From positions 1 through 64,000 of the forward strand of contig JAPDRN010000089.1 of NCBI GenBank assembly GCA_030247855.1: DNA of 64,000 nucleotides. The letters are read 5' to 3'. The position numbers and the translations under genes are program-made. Below the pieces are notes generated by a model that was given only the letters and a program-made list of their open reading frames with translations, ran no database searches and was not told the DNA's origin. The DNA is from Knufia peltigerae (Eukaryota > Ascomycota > Eurotiomycetes > Chaetothyriales > Trichomeriaceae). Shown here piece after piece: positions 33,877 to 42,864 of this stretch; within the stretch, counting starts at the first letter, position 1; the number at the start of each line of letters is the position of its first letter.

Positions 33877-34806
33877 ATGACCGCTGAAACGGCCGCCGAA
33901 CTCCATACGATCATCGATCTGATCCGCTACGGCACCAGCCGTTTCAACGCTGCGGGCCTGACCTTCGGGCACAGCTACGACAATGCCCTGGACGAGGCCA
34001 CCCAGCTGGTGCTGCACGGCCTGCATCTGCCGCACGACCTTGGCCCGGCCTACGGCCAGGCGCGCCTGCTGCGGGAAGAGAAGCTGGCGGTGCTGGAGCT
34101 GTTCCAGCGCCGCATCGACGAGCGCATACCGGCCGCCTACCTGACCGGTGAAGCCTGGTTCGCCGGCCTCAGCTTCAAGAGCGACACGCGTGCCCTGGTG
34201 CCGCGTTCGCCGATCGCCGAGCTGATCGAGTGCGGCTTCGAGCCGTGGCTGGCCGGCCGTGATGTCAGCCGCGCGCTGGACCTGTGCACCGGTTCGGGCT
34301 GCATCGCCATCGCCATGGGCCACTACTACCCGAACTGGGAAGTGGACGGCGTGGACCTCAGCGATGAGGCGCTGTCGCTGGCCGAAGAGAACAAGGAACG
34401 TCTGCAGGCGCACAACGTGACTCTGCTGAAGTCGGACCTGTTCAACGGCCTGACCGGCCGCCACTACGACCTGATCGTCACCAACCCGCCGTACGTCACC
34501 AATGACGAGACCGATGCCCTGCCGCAGGAATACTCCTACGAGCCGGACATGGGCCTGCGTGCCGGCGACGACGGCCTCGACCTGGTGCTGAAGATCCTGC
34601 GCGACGCGCCGCTGCACCTGAGCGAGGACGGCCTGCTGATCTGTGAAGTGGGCGAATCCGAACAGCACCTGATCAAGCTGCTGCCGGAAGTCGATTTCGC
34701 CTGGGTCGAGTTCAAGGTCGGCCAGATGGGCATCTTCGCGGTCGAGTGCCGCGAGTTGATCGCCCACAGCGCACGCATCACCGAATTGGCGGCACAGCGC
34801 CCGTGA
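33877..34806 (+). CDS. prmB: 50S ribosomal protein L3 glutamine methyltransferase PrmB
   Basis: 309 residues from ATG 33877; the longer open frame upstream lies opposite the SCO gene and is not used. The SAM-binding motif is LDLCTGSGCIAIA and the catalytic NPPY is in LIVTNPPYVTN, which binds the glutamine amide to be methylated. The helical N-terminal domain and RIPAAYLTGEAWFAGLSF are PrmB-type rather than release-factor PrmC-type. aroC starts within its stop codon. Confidence 0.94.
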   Translation: MTAETAAELHTIIDLIRYGTSRFNAAGLTFGHSYDNALDEATQLVLHGLHLPHDLGPAYGQARLLREEKLAVLELFQRRIDERIPAAYLTGEAWFAGLSFKSDTRALVPRSPIAELIECGFEPWLAGRDVSRALDLCTGSGCIAIAMGHYYPNWEVDGVDLSDEALSLAEENKERLQAHNVTLLKSDLFNGLTGRHYDLIVTNPPYVTNDETDALPQEYSYEPDMGLRAGDDGLDLVLKILRDAPLHLSEDGLLICEVGESEQHLIKLLPEVDFAWVEFKVGQMGIFAVECRELIAHSARITELAAQRP

Positions 34807-35906
34807 GCTCCAATTCGTTCGGCAAGCTGTTCACCGTCACCACGTTCGGCGAATCGCACGGGCCGGCCATCGGCTGCGTGATCGATGGCTGCCCGCCGGG
34901 GCTGGCGCTGGACGCGGCCGAATTCAGCCACGACCTGCAGCGTCGCGCCACCGGCAAGAGCCGGCATACCTCGGCGCGGCGCGAGGCCGACGAGATCGAG
35001 ATCCTGTCCGGGGTGTACGAGGGCCTGACCACCGGCACCCCGATCGCGCTGCTGATCCGCAACACCGACCAGCGCAGCAAGGACTACAGCAACATCGGCC
35101 AGCAGTTCCGTCCGGGTCATGCCGACTACAGCTACTGGCACAAGTACGGCATCCGCGACCCGCGCGGTGGTGGCCGTTCTTCGGCGCGCGAGACCACCAT
35201 GCGCGTAGCCGCTGGCGTGGTCGCCAAGAAATGGCTGGCCGAACGCTTCGGCGTCACCGTGCGCGGCTACCTGTCGCAGCTGGGCGAGATCACCCCAGCC
35301 GGTTTCGACTGGTCGGTGGTCGAAGACAACCCGTTTTTCTGGCCGCATGCCGCGCAGGTGCCCGAGCTGGAGGCGTACATGGATGCGCTGCGCAAGTCCG
35401 GTGATTCGGTCGGTGCCTGCGTGGACGTGGTTGCCGACAATGTGCCGCCGGGCTGGGGCGAGCCGATCTACGGCAAGCTCGATGGGGAACTGGCTGCCGC
35501 ACTGATGAGCATCAACGCGGTGAAGGGCGTGGAGATCGGCGACGGTTTCGCCAGCGCCATGCAGAAGGGCACCGAGCACCGTGACCTGCTGACCCCTCAG
35601 GGTTTTGCCAGCAACCATGCCGGCGGCATTCTCGGTGGCATTTCCACCGGCCAGCCGGTAGTCGCCTCAATGGTGCTCAAGCCGACCTCCAGCCTGCGCC
35701 TGCCGGGTGAGTCGCTGGATACGGCCGGCAATGTGGTGGAGGTGGTCACCACCGGCCGCCATGATCCCTGCGTCGGCATCCGCGCCACCCCCATCGCCGA
35801 GGCGATGATGGCACTGGTGCTGATGGACCAGGCGCTGCGCCACCGCGCGCAGTGCGGCGACGTCGGCACCATCACTCCGCGCATTCCCGGCCAGCTAGAT
35901 GGCTGA
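34803..35906 (+). CDS. aroC: Chorismate synthase
   Basis: 367 residues from GTG 34803, overlapping the prmB stop (GTGA). The product starts SSNSFGKLFTVTTFGESHG, the universal chorismate synthase N-terminus. The enzyme needs reduced FMN and makes chorismate, the precursor of the tryptophan made by trpF, trpB and trpA in this window. RPGHADYSYWHKYG, GGRSSARET and the SNHAGGILGG active-site region are present. The hydroxyacid dehydrogenase gene starts inside its last codons (8-base overlap). Confidence 0.97.
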   Translation: MSSNSFGKLFTVTTFGESHGPAIGCVIDGCPPGLALDAAEFSHDLQRRATGKSRHTSARREADEIEILSGVYEGLTTGTPIALLIRNTDQRSKDYSNIGQQFRPGHADYSYWHKYGIRDPRGGGRSSARETTMRVAAGVVAKKWLAERFGVTVRGYLSQLGEITPAGFDWSVVEDNPFFWPHAAQVPELEAYMDALRKSGDSVGACVDVVADNVPPGWGEPIYGKLDGELAAALMSINAVKGVEIGDGFASAMQKGTEHRDLLTPQGFASNHAGGILGGISTGQPVVASMVLKPTSSLRLPGESLDTAGNVVEVVTTGRHDPCVGIRATPIAEAMMALVLMDQALRHRAQCGDVGTITPRIPGQLDG

Positions 35907-36936
35907 TGCGCGGCCGACGGTATGGGTGAGCCAGCCGCTGATCGACGCGGCCATCGCGCCGCTGCGCGATCGCGTGCAGCTGCGCACCACCGATACCGTC
36001 ACCGCCTGGTCGCCGCAGCAGATCGCCGCGCAGCTGGCTGAAGTCGACGGTGCGATCATTACCCTCAACGAGCGCATCGGTGCGGCCCAGGTCGCTGATG
36101 CCGCGCAGCTGCAGGTGATCGCGAATGTCGGGGTCGGCTACAACAATCTGGACGTCGACGCGCTCAGCGCCGCCGGCATCCTCGCCAGCAACACCCCGGA
36201 CGTTCTCACCGAGACCACCGCCGATCTCGGCTTCGCCCTGCTGATGGCCACCGCGCGCCGGATCACCGAATCCGAGCGCTGGCTGCGCGAGGGCCAATGG
36301 GGGCAGTGGTCGTTCCAGACCATGCTCGGTGCAGACATCCATGGCAGCACGCTGGGCATCCTCGGCATGGGCCGCATCGGCCAGGGCATCGCCCGTCGCG
36401 GTGCGCACGGCTTCGGCATGAAGGTGCTGTACCACAACCGTTCGCGCTTGCCGGCCGACGCCGAAGCCGCGCTCGGTGCGACCTATGTGGATCTGGACAC
36501 GCTGCTGGCGCAGTCCGACCATCTGTTGACCGTACTGCCGTACACCGCTGCTTCGCACCACATCATCGACGCCGCCGCGCTGGCGAAGATGAAGCGGTCC
36601 GCCACGCTGGTGAACATCGCCCGCGGCGGCATCGTCGACGAACTTGCGCTGGCCGATGCACTGGCCAACGGCCGGCTGGCGGCGGCCGGTCTGGATGTCT
36701 ACGAAGGCGAGCCGAATGTGCGGCCGGAACTGCTGGCCCTGCGCAACATCGTGCTGACTCCGCACATCGGCAGCGCGTCGCTGGCCACGCGTACGGCGAT
36801 GGTGCAGATGGCCGTGGACAATCTGCTGGCCGGGCTTGGCCTGGACGGAAGCCCGTCGCGCATGCCGAGTGCGATCAACGCCGACGCGGCCCTTGCCGCG
36901 CGCGCTTCCATGGATGAAAAAAGCGGGAAACGATAG
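35899..36936 (+). CDS. D-2-hydroxyacid dehydrogenase, glyoxylate/hydroxypyruvate reductase-like
   Basis: 345 residues. The NAD(P)-binding fingerprint is LGILGMGRIGQG (from residue 152), and the catalytic triad is R242 in NIARGG, E271 in YEGEP and H289 in TPHIGSAS. ANVGVGYNNLD is typical of the glyoxylate/2-ketogluconate reductase branch (GhrB-like). It would reduce a 2-keto acid in the cytoplasm; the exact substrate is not readable. Translation is coupled to aroC by an 8-base overlap. In PdxB-like enzymes a C-terminal extension would be expected, and it is absent here. Confidence 0.88.
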   Translation: MADARPTVWVSQPLIDAAIAPLRDRVQLRTTDTVTAWSPQQIAAQLAEVDGAIITLNERIGAAQVADAAQLQVIANVGVGYNNLDVDALSAAGILASNTPDVLTETTADLGFALLMATARRITESERWLREGQWGQWSFQTMLGADIHGSTLGILGMGRIGQGIARRGAHGFGMKVLYHNRSRLPADAEAALGATYVDLDTLLAQSDHLLTVLPYTAASHHIIDAAALAKMKRSATLVNIARGGIVDELALADALANGRLAAAGLDVYEGEPNVRPELLALRNIVLTPHIGSASLATRTAMVQMAVDNLLAGLGLDGSPSRMPSAINADAALAARASMDEKSGKR

Positions 36937-36940
36937 GGAA

Positions 36941-36964
36941 CCTCCGCGCATCCATCCGTGGAGG
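36941..36964 (+). terminator. Hairpin between the hydroxyacid dehydrogenase gene and asd
   Basis: CCTCCGCG and CGTGGAGG pair with one G-U wobble and an eight-base loop just after the stop codon. No T run follows, so termination is uncertain; it could be part of the asd leader. Confidence 0.35.
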
Positions 36965-37028
36965 CTCCCCGAACCCAGCTGTCGTGCGTGAGTTTTCCCC
37001 CCTTCCTGTTTTTCGTGAGAGTTCCCCC

Positions 37029-37404
37029 ATGAGCAATGCACAACGCAGCTTCCACGTCGCCATCGTCGGCGCCACCGGTGCGGTCGGCGAGACCATGCTG
37101 GCCATCCTGGCCGAACGCGATTTCCCGGTCGGCACCCTGAGCCTGCTCGCTTCCGAGCGCTCGGCCGGCGGCGAAGTCGAATTCAACGGCAGCAAGGTCA
37201 AGATCCAGGACTTGGCCACCTTCGACCCGAGTGGCGTGGATATCGCCCTGTTCTCGGCCGGTGGCAGCGTGTCCAAGGAATACGCCCCGAAGTTCGCCGC
37301 CGCTGGCGCGGTGGTGATCGACAACTCCTCGGCCTTCCGTTACGACGATGACGTGCCGCTGGTAGTGTCGGAGGTCAACCCGGACCAGATCGGCAACCGT
37401 CCGC

Positions 37405-37438
<34 letters not shown>

Positions 37439-38057
37439 GCAGATGCTGGTTGCGCTGGCACCGCTGCATCGCAAGTACGGCATCGAGCGCATCAACGTGT
37501 CCACCTACCAGTCGGTATCCGGCGGTGGCCGTTCGGCGCTGGAAGAGCTGGGCAAGCAGACCGGCCAGCTGTTGAGCTTCCAGGAAATCGATCCGCAGCG
37601 TTTCCCGGTGCAGATCGCCTTCAACCTGATCCCGCACATCGACGACTTCCTGGACAACGGCTTCACCAAGGAAGAGATGAAGCTGGTCTGGGAGACCCGC
37701 AAGATCCTGGGCGACGACAGCATCCTGGTGAACCCGACCGCTGTGCGCGTGCCGGTGTTCTATGGCCACTCCGAATCGGTGGCGATCGAAACCCGTGACA
37801 AGGTGACCGTGGCCGAAGCGCGCGCGCTGCTGGAACAGTCGCCGGGCATCGAGGTGGTGGATCGTCACGAGGCCGGTGGTTACCCGACGCCGGTCACCCA
37901 TGCCTCGGGCACCGACGCGGTGTACGTCGGCCGCATCCGTGAGGACCTGTCGCATCCGCGCGGCCTGAACCTGTGGATCGTGTCGGACAACGTGCGCAAG
38001 GGGGCTGCCCTCAATGCGGTGCAGCTGGCCGAGCTGGTCGCCGCCGAGAAGCGCTGA
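37029..38057 (+). CDS. asd: Aspartate-semialdehyde dehydrogenase
   Basis: 342 residues from ATG 37029, behind GAGAG. It reduces aspartyl phosphate to aspartate semialdehyde with NADPH, at the branch to lysine/diaminopimelate, threonine and methionine. The NADP motif is VGATGAVGE, the catalytic cysteine is C134 in NPNCSTMQM, and YQSVSGGGR is the usual substrate segment. It lies directly upstream of fimV, a gene order common in gammaproteobacteria, but separated from it by REP elements. Confidence 0.96.
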
Positions 38058-38076
38058 TCCCGCTGTTGCATGACCG

Positions 38077-38148
38077 GTAGCGCCGGCCGCTGGCCGGCAT
38101 TGCCTTATCGGTGCATGCCCGTGCCTGCCGGCCAGCGGCCGGCACTAC
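38077..38148. repeat. Inverted pair of GTAG-type REP palindromes (SMAG)
   Basis: The left element GTAGCGCCGGCC-GCTGGCCGGC (38077-38100, plus) faces a right element on the minus strand, GTAGTGCCGGCC-GCTGGCCGGC (38126-38148), across 25 bases. The two can fold separately or pair with each other into one long stem. They sit between asd and fimV. Confidence 0.88.
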
Positions 38149-38169
38149 CGCAGGCCGAATCCCCGGTGG

Positions 38170-38199
38170 GTGCGGACCTTGGTCCGCACGCTTTATAGT
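38170..38199 (+). promoter_or_regulatory. Palindrome and -10 box immediately before fimV
   Basis: A 20-base palindrome, GTGCGGACC-TT-GGTCCGCAC (38170-38189), is followed by TATAGT (38194-38199), only seven bases before the fimV ATG. No ribosome-binding site is seen, which fits a leaderless transcript. Confidence 0.4.
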
Positions 38200-38206
38200 G
38201 TCGCCC

Positions 38207-40183
38207 ATGAATAAACGAGCCAAGGGCGCACGGCGTCCGCTCACCTGTCTCTCTGCCGCGCTGCTGGCCCTGGTCAGCAGTTCAGCCATGGCGTTGGGGC
38301 TGGGCGACATCCGGGTCCTGTCCAAGCCGGGACAGCCGTTGCTGGCCGAGATCCCGGTGATCTCCGCCGATCCATCCGAACTTGAGAACCTGCGCGTCGC
38401 GCTCGCCTCGCCGGTCACCTTCGAGCGCGTTGGCCTGCAGCGTCCGGTAGGCCTGGTCAGCGAACTCCAGTTCGAGTTGACCCGCAACGCACAGGGCAGG
38501 GCGGTAGTGCGGGTGACCTCGCAGACGCCTGTGGAAACACCATCGCTGAGCTTCCTGGTCGAGGCCGATTGGGGTCAGGGGCGTCTGGTGCGTGAATACT
38601 CGGCTCTGGTCGATGCACCGGCCAGTGCACTGGCCGTGGCCGAACCGGAGATCGTCGCGCCGGCTGGCGTGCTGTCGGACACCATCGTCCGCGATGCGCC
38701 TGCCGCCGCTGCAACCGCAGCCGAGCCGGCACCAGCCACGTCGGCAGCCGCACCTGCTGCACCGCGTCCGCGCGCTGCGGCACCTGCGCCAGCAGCACCA
38801 GCGCTGGCAGCAGACGGCAGCGTGACCGTGCAGCGCGGGCAGACGCTTTCGCAGATCGCCGGCTCGCTGGCGCGTGGCAATCAGATCAGTCGCGACCGGG
38901 CGATGATCGCGCTGTTGCGTGCCAACCCCGAAGCCTTCATCCGAGGCAACGTCAACCTGCTCAAGCAGGGCGCGGTGCTGCGCATGCCGGGCGATACCGC
39001 ACTGGCCGCAGTGGATGCGGCCGAGGCCGCCGCGCTGGTTCGCGAACACGCCGCGCAGTGGCGGCAGGCACGCACCGTGCCGCAGCCAGCCGGCGCCCCG
39101 ATGCCGGTGGTCAAGGCCGATGGCGCCGTTTCTTCCCCGGCTGCGGCCACAGGGGCACGACTTGAAATCGCTCCGGCGCTGGCATCCGACGCCGCGCACG
39201 CGGGCACAACCACCGGCACCAGTGCCGGCAGCGAGGGTGACATGCTGGGCAACGAACAACTGCGCCAGGCCAAGGAGGACATCGCCACCCGCGATGCCGA
39301 GATCGGCGATCTGAAGCAGCGCGTGGCGGAGCTGGAGAAGCTCAAGGAGCAGCAGCAGTCACTGATCGCGATGAAGGACAACGACCTGGCCGCCGCGCAG
39401 CAGCGCTTGGCACAGGCGCCCGGTGCGCCGGGTGCCGGTACGCCGTGGTACTGGCTGGGCCTGCCGCTGCTCGTGCTGGTTGCCTTGGGCGCCTGGTTGC
39501 TGCGTCGTCGCAAGCCTTCGCCGCTGCCGCCGCTGCGTGAGGAACACGATGCCGCCGGTCTGGCGGCAGCGCTGCCGGCAGGTGCCGCGCTGGATGCCCT
39601 GGCCGAGCAGGACGCCGGGGTGGGGTTCGCGGCCGAAGGCGGACGTCAGGAACCGGCGATGCCGGCCTGGGCCAGCACCGCCGGCCCTGATGCGCCGGAT
39701 GCGGAAATCCGTGAGGATGCCTCGCCGGCCGAGTGGCGGGCGGGTGAGCTTGATGAAGGTGAGCTGGCCGAACTGCCTGCTGCGGTGAACGACCTGCCGC
39801 GCTGGGACGATGCTGCTGCCGCTGCCCCGGTCGCGCCGACCGAGGCCGCCGAGGTGGCCGTGCCCGACTACGCGCTGCAGGCCGAACAGGAGCCGCAGTT
39901 CCGCGGTGTGTTCGATCTGCCTGCCGAATCGCATGAGCATGACACGGCTGCACCAGTCGGTCCGCACGACGACCATGCTGCCACCGAGGACGCCGTCGGG
40001 CCTCCGGCAGGCAATGGTCATGACTGGACCCCGCGTGTCGGCCAGGAACGGCTGGAACTGGCCATCGCCTATCTGGACCTGGGCGACGCGCAGACCGCGC
40101 GCACCCTGCTGCGCGAGGTTGCCGAAGGTGGCGATCTGCATTGCCAGGCGCAGGCACGCGAACTGCTGGCCCGTCTGCCCTGA
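38207..40183 (+). CDS. fimV: FimV-like LysM-containing inner-membrane protein
   Basis: 658 residues from ATG 38207, which starts a signal peptide ending AMA-L; the open frame upstream lacks one. The N-terminus GLGDIRVLSKPGQPLLAEI is the conserved FimV start. A LysM domain follows (from about residue 206), then a coiled coil (about 345-400), one membrane helix (about 414-432), an acidic cytoplasmic stretch and the C-terminal FimV domain (from about 606, QERLELAIAYLDLGDA). FimV binds peptidoglycan and organises polar type IV pilus assembly and cAMP signalling. It is shorter than the roughly 900-residue Pseudomonas protein. Confidence 0.93.
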   Translation: MNKRAKGARRPLTCLSAALLALVSSSAMALGLGDIRVLSKPGQPLLAEIPVISADPSELENLRVALASPVTFERVGLQRPVGLVSELQFELTRNAQGRAVVRVTSQTPVETPSLSFLVEADWGQGRLVREYSALVDAPASALAVAEPEIVAPAGVLSDTIVRDAPAAAATAAEPAPATSAAAPAAPRPRAAAPAPAAPALAADGSVTVQRGQTLSQIAGSLARGNQISRDRAMIALLRANPEAFIRGNVNLLKQGAVLRMPGDTALAAVDAAEAAALVREHAAQWRQARTVPQPAGAPMPVVKADGAVSSPAAATGARLEIAPALASDAAHAGTTTGTSAGSEGDMLGNEQLRQAKEDIATRDAEIGDLKQRVAELEKLKEQQQSLIAMKDNDLAAAQQRLAQAPGAPGAGTPWYWLGLPLLVLVALGAWLLRRRKPSPLPPLREEHDAAGLAAALPAGAALDALAEQDAGVGFAAEGGRQEPAMPAWASTAGPDAPDAEIREDASPAEWRAGELDEGELAELPAAVNDLPRWDDAAAAAPVAPTEAAEVAVPDYALQAEQEPQFRGVFDLPAESHEHDTAAPVGPHDDHAATEDAVGPPAGNGHDWTPRVGQERLELAIAYLDLGDAQTARTLLREVAEGGDLHCQAQARELLARLP

Positions 40184-40206
40184 CACCCCTTCGACAAGGA
40201 CCTGCG

Positions 40207-40566
40207 ATGACCCGCGAACGCCGTCTCGACTACGTTGAATTCGCCTCGAGCAGCCCGGCTGCGAGCCGCGCCTTCTTCGAGGAGGTGTTCGGCTGGACAT
40301 TTGTCGATTACGGCAGCGACTACACCGCCTTCGATGATGGCCGCCTGCAGGGAGGCTTCTTCCGCGGCCAACCACAGCGTGCCAGCGAAGGCGCGCCACT
40401 ACTGGTGCTGTATGCCGACCAGCTGGCGCCGATGGAAGCGGCCGTGCGCGCCGCCGGTGGCCAGATCGTGCGCACCGTGTTCTCTTTCCCCGGCGGCAGC
40501 CGTTTCCAGTTCGTCGAGCCCGGTGGCAACGAACTGGCGGTCTGGTCCGAGCGCGACCCGGCCTGA
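40207..40566 (+). CDS. VOC-family (glyoxalase/bleomycin-resistance fold) protein
   Basis: 119 residues from ATG 40207, behind AAGGA. It has the paired beta-alpha-beta-beta-beta plan of VOC domains: LDYVEFASSSPAASRAFFEEVFGWTF at the N-terminus and GSRFQFVEPGGNELAVWSE at the C-terminus, with a glutamate ligand in the first strand region. Small proteins of this kind bind a metal and a varied ligand; the function is unknown. It lies 23 bases after fimV and 32 bases before truA on the same strand. Confidence 0.85.
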   Translation: MTRERRLDYVEFASSSPAASRAFFEEVFGWTFVDYGSDYTAFDDGRLQGGFFRGQPQRASEGAPLLVLYADQLAPMEAAVRAAGGQIVRTVFSFPGGSRFQFVEPGGNELAVWSERDPA

Positions 40567-40598
40567 GCGCCGCCCCACCCGCAACATCGAGGTAGCAC

Positions 40599-41369
40599 AT
40601 GCGTTACGCGCTCGGCGTCGAGTACGACGGCAGCGATTTCAGGGGCTGGCAGAACCTGGGCGAGGGCGGACCCAGTGTCCAGGCCAGCCTGGAACAGGCC
40701 CTGTCATCGGTGGCCGACACCCCCTTGCAGGTGGTCTGCGCCGGCCGCACCGATGCCGGCGTGCACGGCCAATGCCAAGTCGTGCACTTCGATACCGACG
40801 TGGTGCGTGATCCGCGCGCCTGGATGCTCGGCACCACCACCCGCTTGCCGCGTTCGATCGCGGTGCGCTGGTGCGTGCCGGTGGCCGATGACTTCCATGC
40901 CCGCTTCTCCGCCCGTGCACGACGCTATCGCTACCGCCTGCTCAACCGCGAAGTGCGCCCGGCGCTGGGGCGGCAGACCCTCAGCTGGGAGCGGCGCCCG
41001 CTCGATGCCGAGCGCATGCACCTGGCCGGGCAGGCCCTGCTGGGCGAGAACGATTTCAGCGCCTTCCGCTCGGTCCAGTGCCAGGCCCTGCATGCCCGGC
41101 GAGAGCTGCAGTCGCTGCAGGTCAGCCGCCACGACGACGTCATCGAGGTGGCGGTGCGTGGCAATGCATTCCTTCATCACATGGTCCGCAATATCGTCGG
41201 CTCGTTGATTCTGGTTGGCAGTGGAGAGAAACCGGTGGAGTGGATCGCCGAACTGCTGGCCGGGCGCGACCGCACCGTGGCCGGTCCCACTGCTCCTCCG
41301 CAGGGACTGGTGTTCCTGGGGCCGCTGTACCCCGACAACTGGCATCTGCCCGCCGAGGTAACGCTATGA
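40599..41369 (+). CDS. truA: tRNA pseudouridine(38-40) synthase TruA
   Basis: 256 residues. The catalytic aspartate is D52 in AGRTDAGVHG. RYALGVEYDGSDFRGWQ, FHARFSARARRYRYRL and NAFLHHMVRNIVG are family motifs. The enzyme isomerises uridines 38-40 in the tRNA anticodon stem. trpF overlaps its stop by four bases. Confidence 0.97.
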   Translation: MRYALGVEYDGSDFRGWQNLGEGGPSVQASLEQALSSVADTPLQVVCAGRTDAGVHGQCQVVHFDTDVVRDPRAWMLGTTTRLPRSIAVRWCVPVADDFHARFSARARRYRYRLLNREVRPALGRQTLSWERRPLDAERMHLAGQALLGENDFSAFRSVQCQALHARRELQSLQVSRHDDVIEVAVRGNAFLHHMVRNIVGSLILVGSGEKPVEWIAELLAGRDRTVAGPTAPPQGLVFLGPLYPDNWHLPAEVTL

Positions 41370-42022
41370 GCCGCTCCTACTACCGTACCCGCATCAAGTT
41401 CTGTGGCATGACCCGTGCCGGCGACGTGCGCCTGGCCGGCGAGCTGGGCGTGGATGCGGTGGGCTTCATCTTCGCCCGCGAGAGCAGCCGCCGGGTCGCG
41501 CCGGCCGAAGCGCGCGCGATGCGCCAGGCGATCGCACCGATGGTCGACGTGGTGGCGCTGTTCCGCAACAACAGCCGGGAAGAAGTGCGCGAGGTGCTGC
41601 GCACCGTGCGGCCGACCCTGCTGCAGTTCCATGGCGAGGAAGACGAGAGCTTCTGCCGCAGCTTCAACATGCCTTACCTGAAGGCGATCGCCATGGGCGG
41701 GCGCGAGGAGATCAATGCGCGCACCCTGCAGCTGCGCTACCCCAGCGCCGCCGGCTTCCTGTTCGACAGCCATGCGCCGGGCGGCGGCGGCGGTACCGGC
41801 GTGGCCTTCGACTGGTCGCGTATCCCCACCGGCCTGCACCGGCCGTTCCTGCTGGCCGGAGGCCTGACGCCGGAGAACGTGCATGACGCTGTGCTGGCGA
41901 CCCTGCCGTGGGGCGTGGATGTGTCCAGTGGCATCGAACTGGAGCCGGGCATCAAGGACGGCTACAAGATGCGCACGTTCGTGGAAGAAGTCCGGCGCTC
42001 CGACTGCGCCGTGCTGGATTGA
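41366..42022 (+). CDS. trpF: Phosphoribosylanthranilate isomerase
   Basis: 218 residues from ATG 41366, coupled to truA by an ATGA overlap with GAGG upstream. It carries out the third step of tryptophan synthesis, an Amadori rearrangement. The general base cysteine is in IKFCGMTR (C13), with LQFHGEE, FDSHAPGGGGGTG and AGGLTPENVHDA as phosphate- and substrate-binding strands of the (beta-alpha)8 barrel. In many relatives trpB follows close behind; here a five-gene stress-type unit intervenes. Confidence 0.96.
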   Translation: MSRSYYRTRIKFCGMTRAGDVRLAGELGVDAVGFIFARESSRRVAPAEARAMRQAIAPMVDVVALFRNNSREEVREVLRTVRPTLLQFHGEEDESFCRSFNMPYLKAIAMGGREEINARTLQLRYPSAAGFLFDSHAPGGGGGTGVAFDWSRIPTGLHRPFLLAGGLTPENVHDAVLATLPWGVDVSSGIELEPGIKDGYKMRTFVEEVRRSDCAVLD

Positions 42023-42049
42023 GACACGGTCACTTCCGAGGTGTCCGGT

Positions 42050-42087
42050 CTTCACATTTGAGCCTGCACACCCTCTTCACATAGGAT
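42050..42087 (+). promoter_or_regulatory. Candidate promoter with direct repeats upstream of the flotillin operon
   Basis: CTTCACA at 42050, CTGCACA at 42064 and CTTCACA at 42075 are directly repeated; the last two are 11 bases apart, the spacing used by OmpR-family response regulators. TAGGAT (42082-42087) is a plausible -10 box, with TTGAGC (42058-42063) as -35 at 18 bases. Confidence 0.45.
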
Positions 42088-42189
42088 GATCCCAAGCGTG
42101 CTGGCCATGAGGGCCGGCACGAGGACGACGGAGCCGCTGGTAGCGTGCTCCGAACGGGCGCCTGGCGCCCCCGCCCAGGAAGGCAAGCG

Positions 42190-42864
42190 ATGCAGGAATT
42201 CCTAACCGTCGTACTCGGTTATCCGACCCTCCCGTACAGCGTGGCGCTGGCGGTGGCGGTCCTGTATTGGGGAATTGCCGCCTTCGGCCTGGTCGATGAC
42301 GGTTTCGGCGAGGTCGGTGCCGACGGTGCCCTCGAAGGCGACGCCCATCTCAGTGGTCTGTCCGCCCTGCTGGCGCGCTGGGGCCTGGGCGGCGTGCCGC
42401 TCATGGTGGTGGTGACGCTGCTGAGCCTGTTCGCCTGGACCCTCACCTACTTCATCCATCTGTACCTGCTGCTGCCGTTGCCCGACCTGCTGCGCTGGTC
42501 ATTGGGCACCGTCGTGGCGGTGCTCGCACCACTGCCGGCCGTGCCGGTCACCGCGCTGCTGCTGCGCCCCATCCGCCGCTTCCTGCTGCGCCTGCGCCCG
42601 GTGCCGCAGGCCTCGCTGCTGGGCCGCGTTGGCGTGGTCGCCTCGCCGAAGGTCGACGCACGCAGTGGCCATGCCACCGTCGACGACGGCGGTGCCGGGC
42701 TGGTACTGCAGATCCGCAGCGACATCGAACTGCAGCGCGGCGAGCGCATCGTGCTGGTCGAGCATGTGGCTGCACAACACCATTATCGGGTGGTCCGCGC
42801 CGACGCGGTCGCCCTCGACTTCCAGGACAACCTGCTTCCGGGCAACAAGGAGAATCATCAATGA
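42190..42864 (+). CDS. yqiJ: YqiJ-like NfeD/OB-fold membrane protein
   Basis: 224 residues from ATG 42190, behind AGGAAGG. Three hydrophobic segments (about residues 11-30, 70-93 and 97-122) precede a C-terminal soluble domain (about 145-215) with LLGRVGVVASPKVDARSGHATVDD, an NfeD-type OB fold. Such proteins are partners of flotillins; the E. coli yqiJ-yqiK pair has the same order. Its stop overlaps the flotillin ATG by four bases. It opens a five-gene unit that runs to telA. Confidence 0.86.
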   Translation: MQEFLTVVLGYPTLPYSVALAVAVLYWGIAAFGLVDDGFGEVGADGALEGDAHLSGLSALLARWGLGGVPLMVVVTLLSLFAWTLTYFIHLYLLLPLPDLLRWSLGTVVAVLAPLPAVPVTALLLRPIRRFLLRLRPVPQASLLGRVGVVASPKVDARSGHATVDDGGAGLVLQIRSDIELQRGERIVLVEHVAAQHHYRVVRADAVALDFQDNLLPGNKENHQ

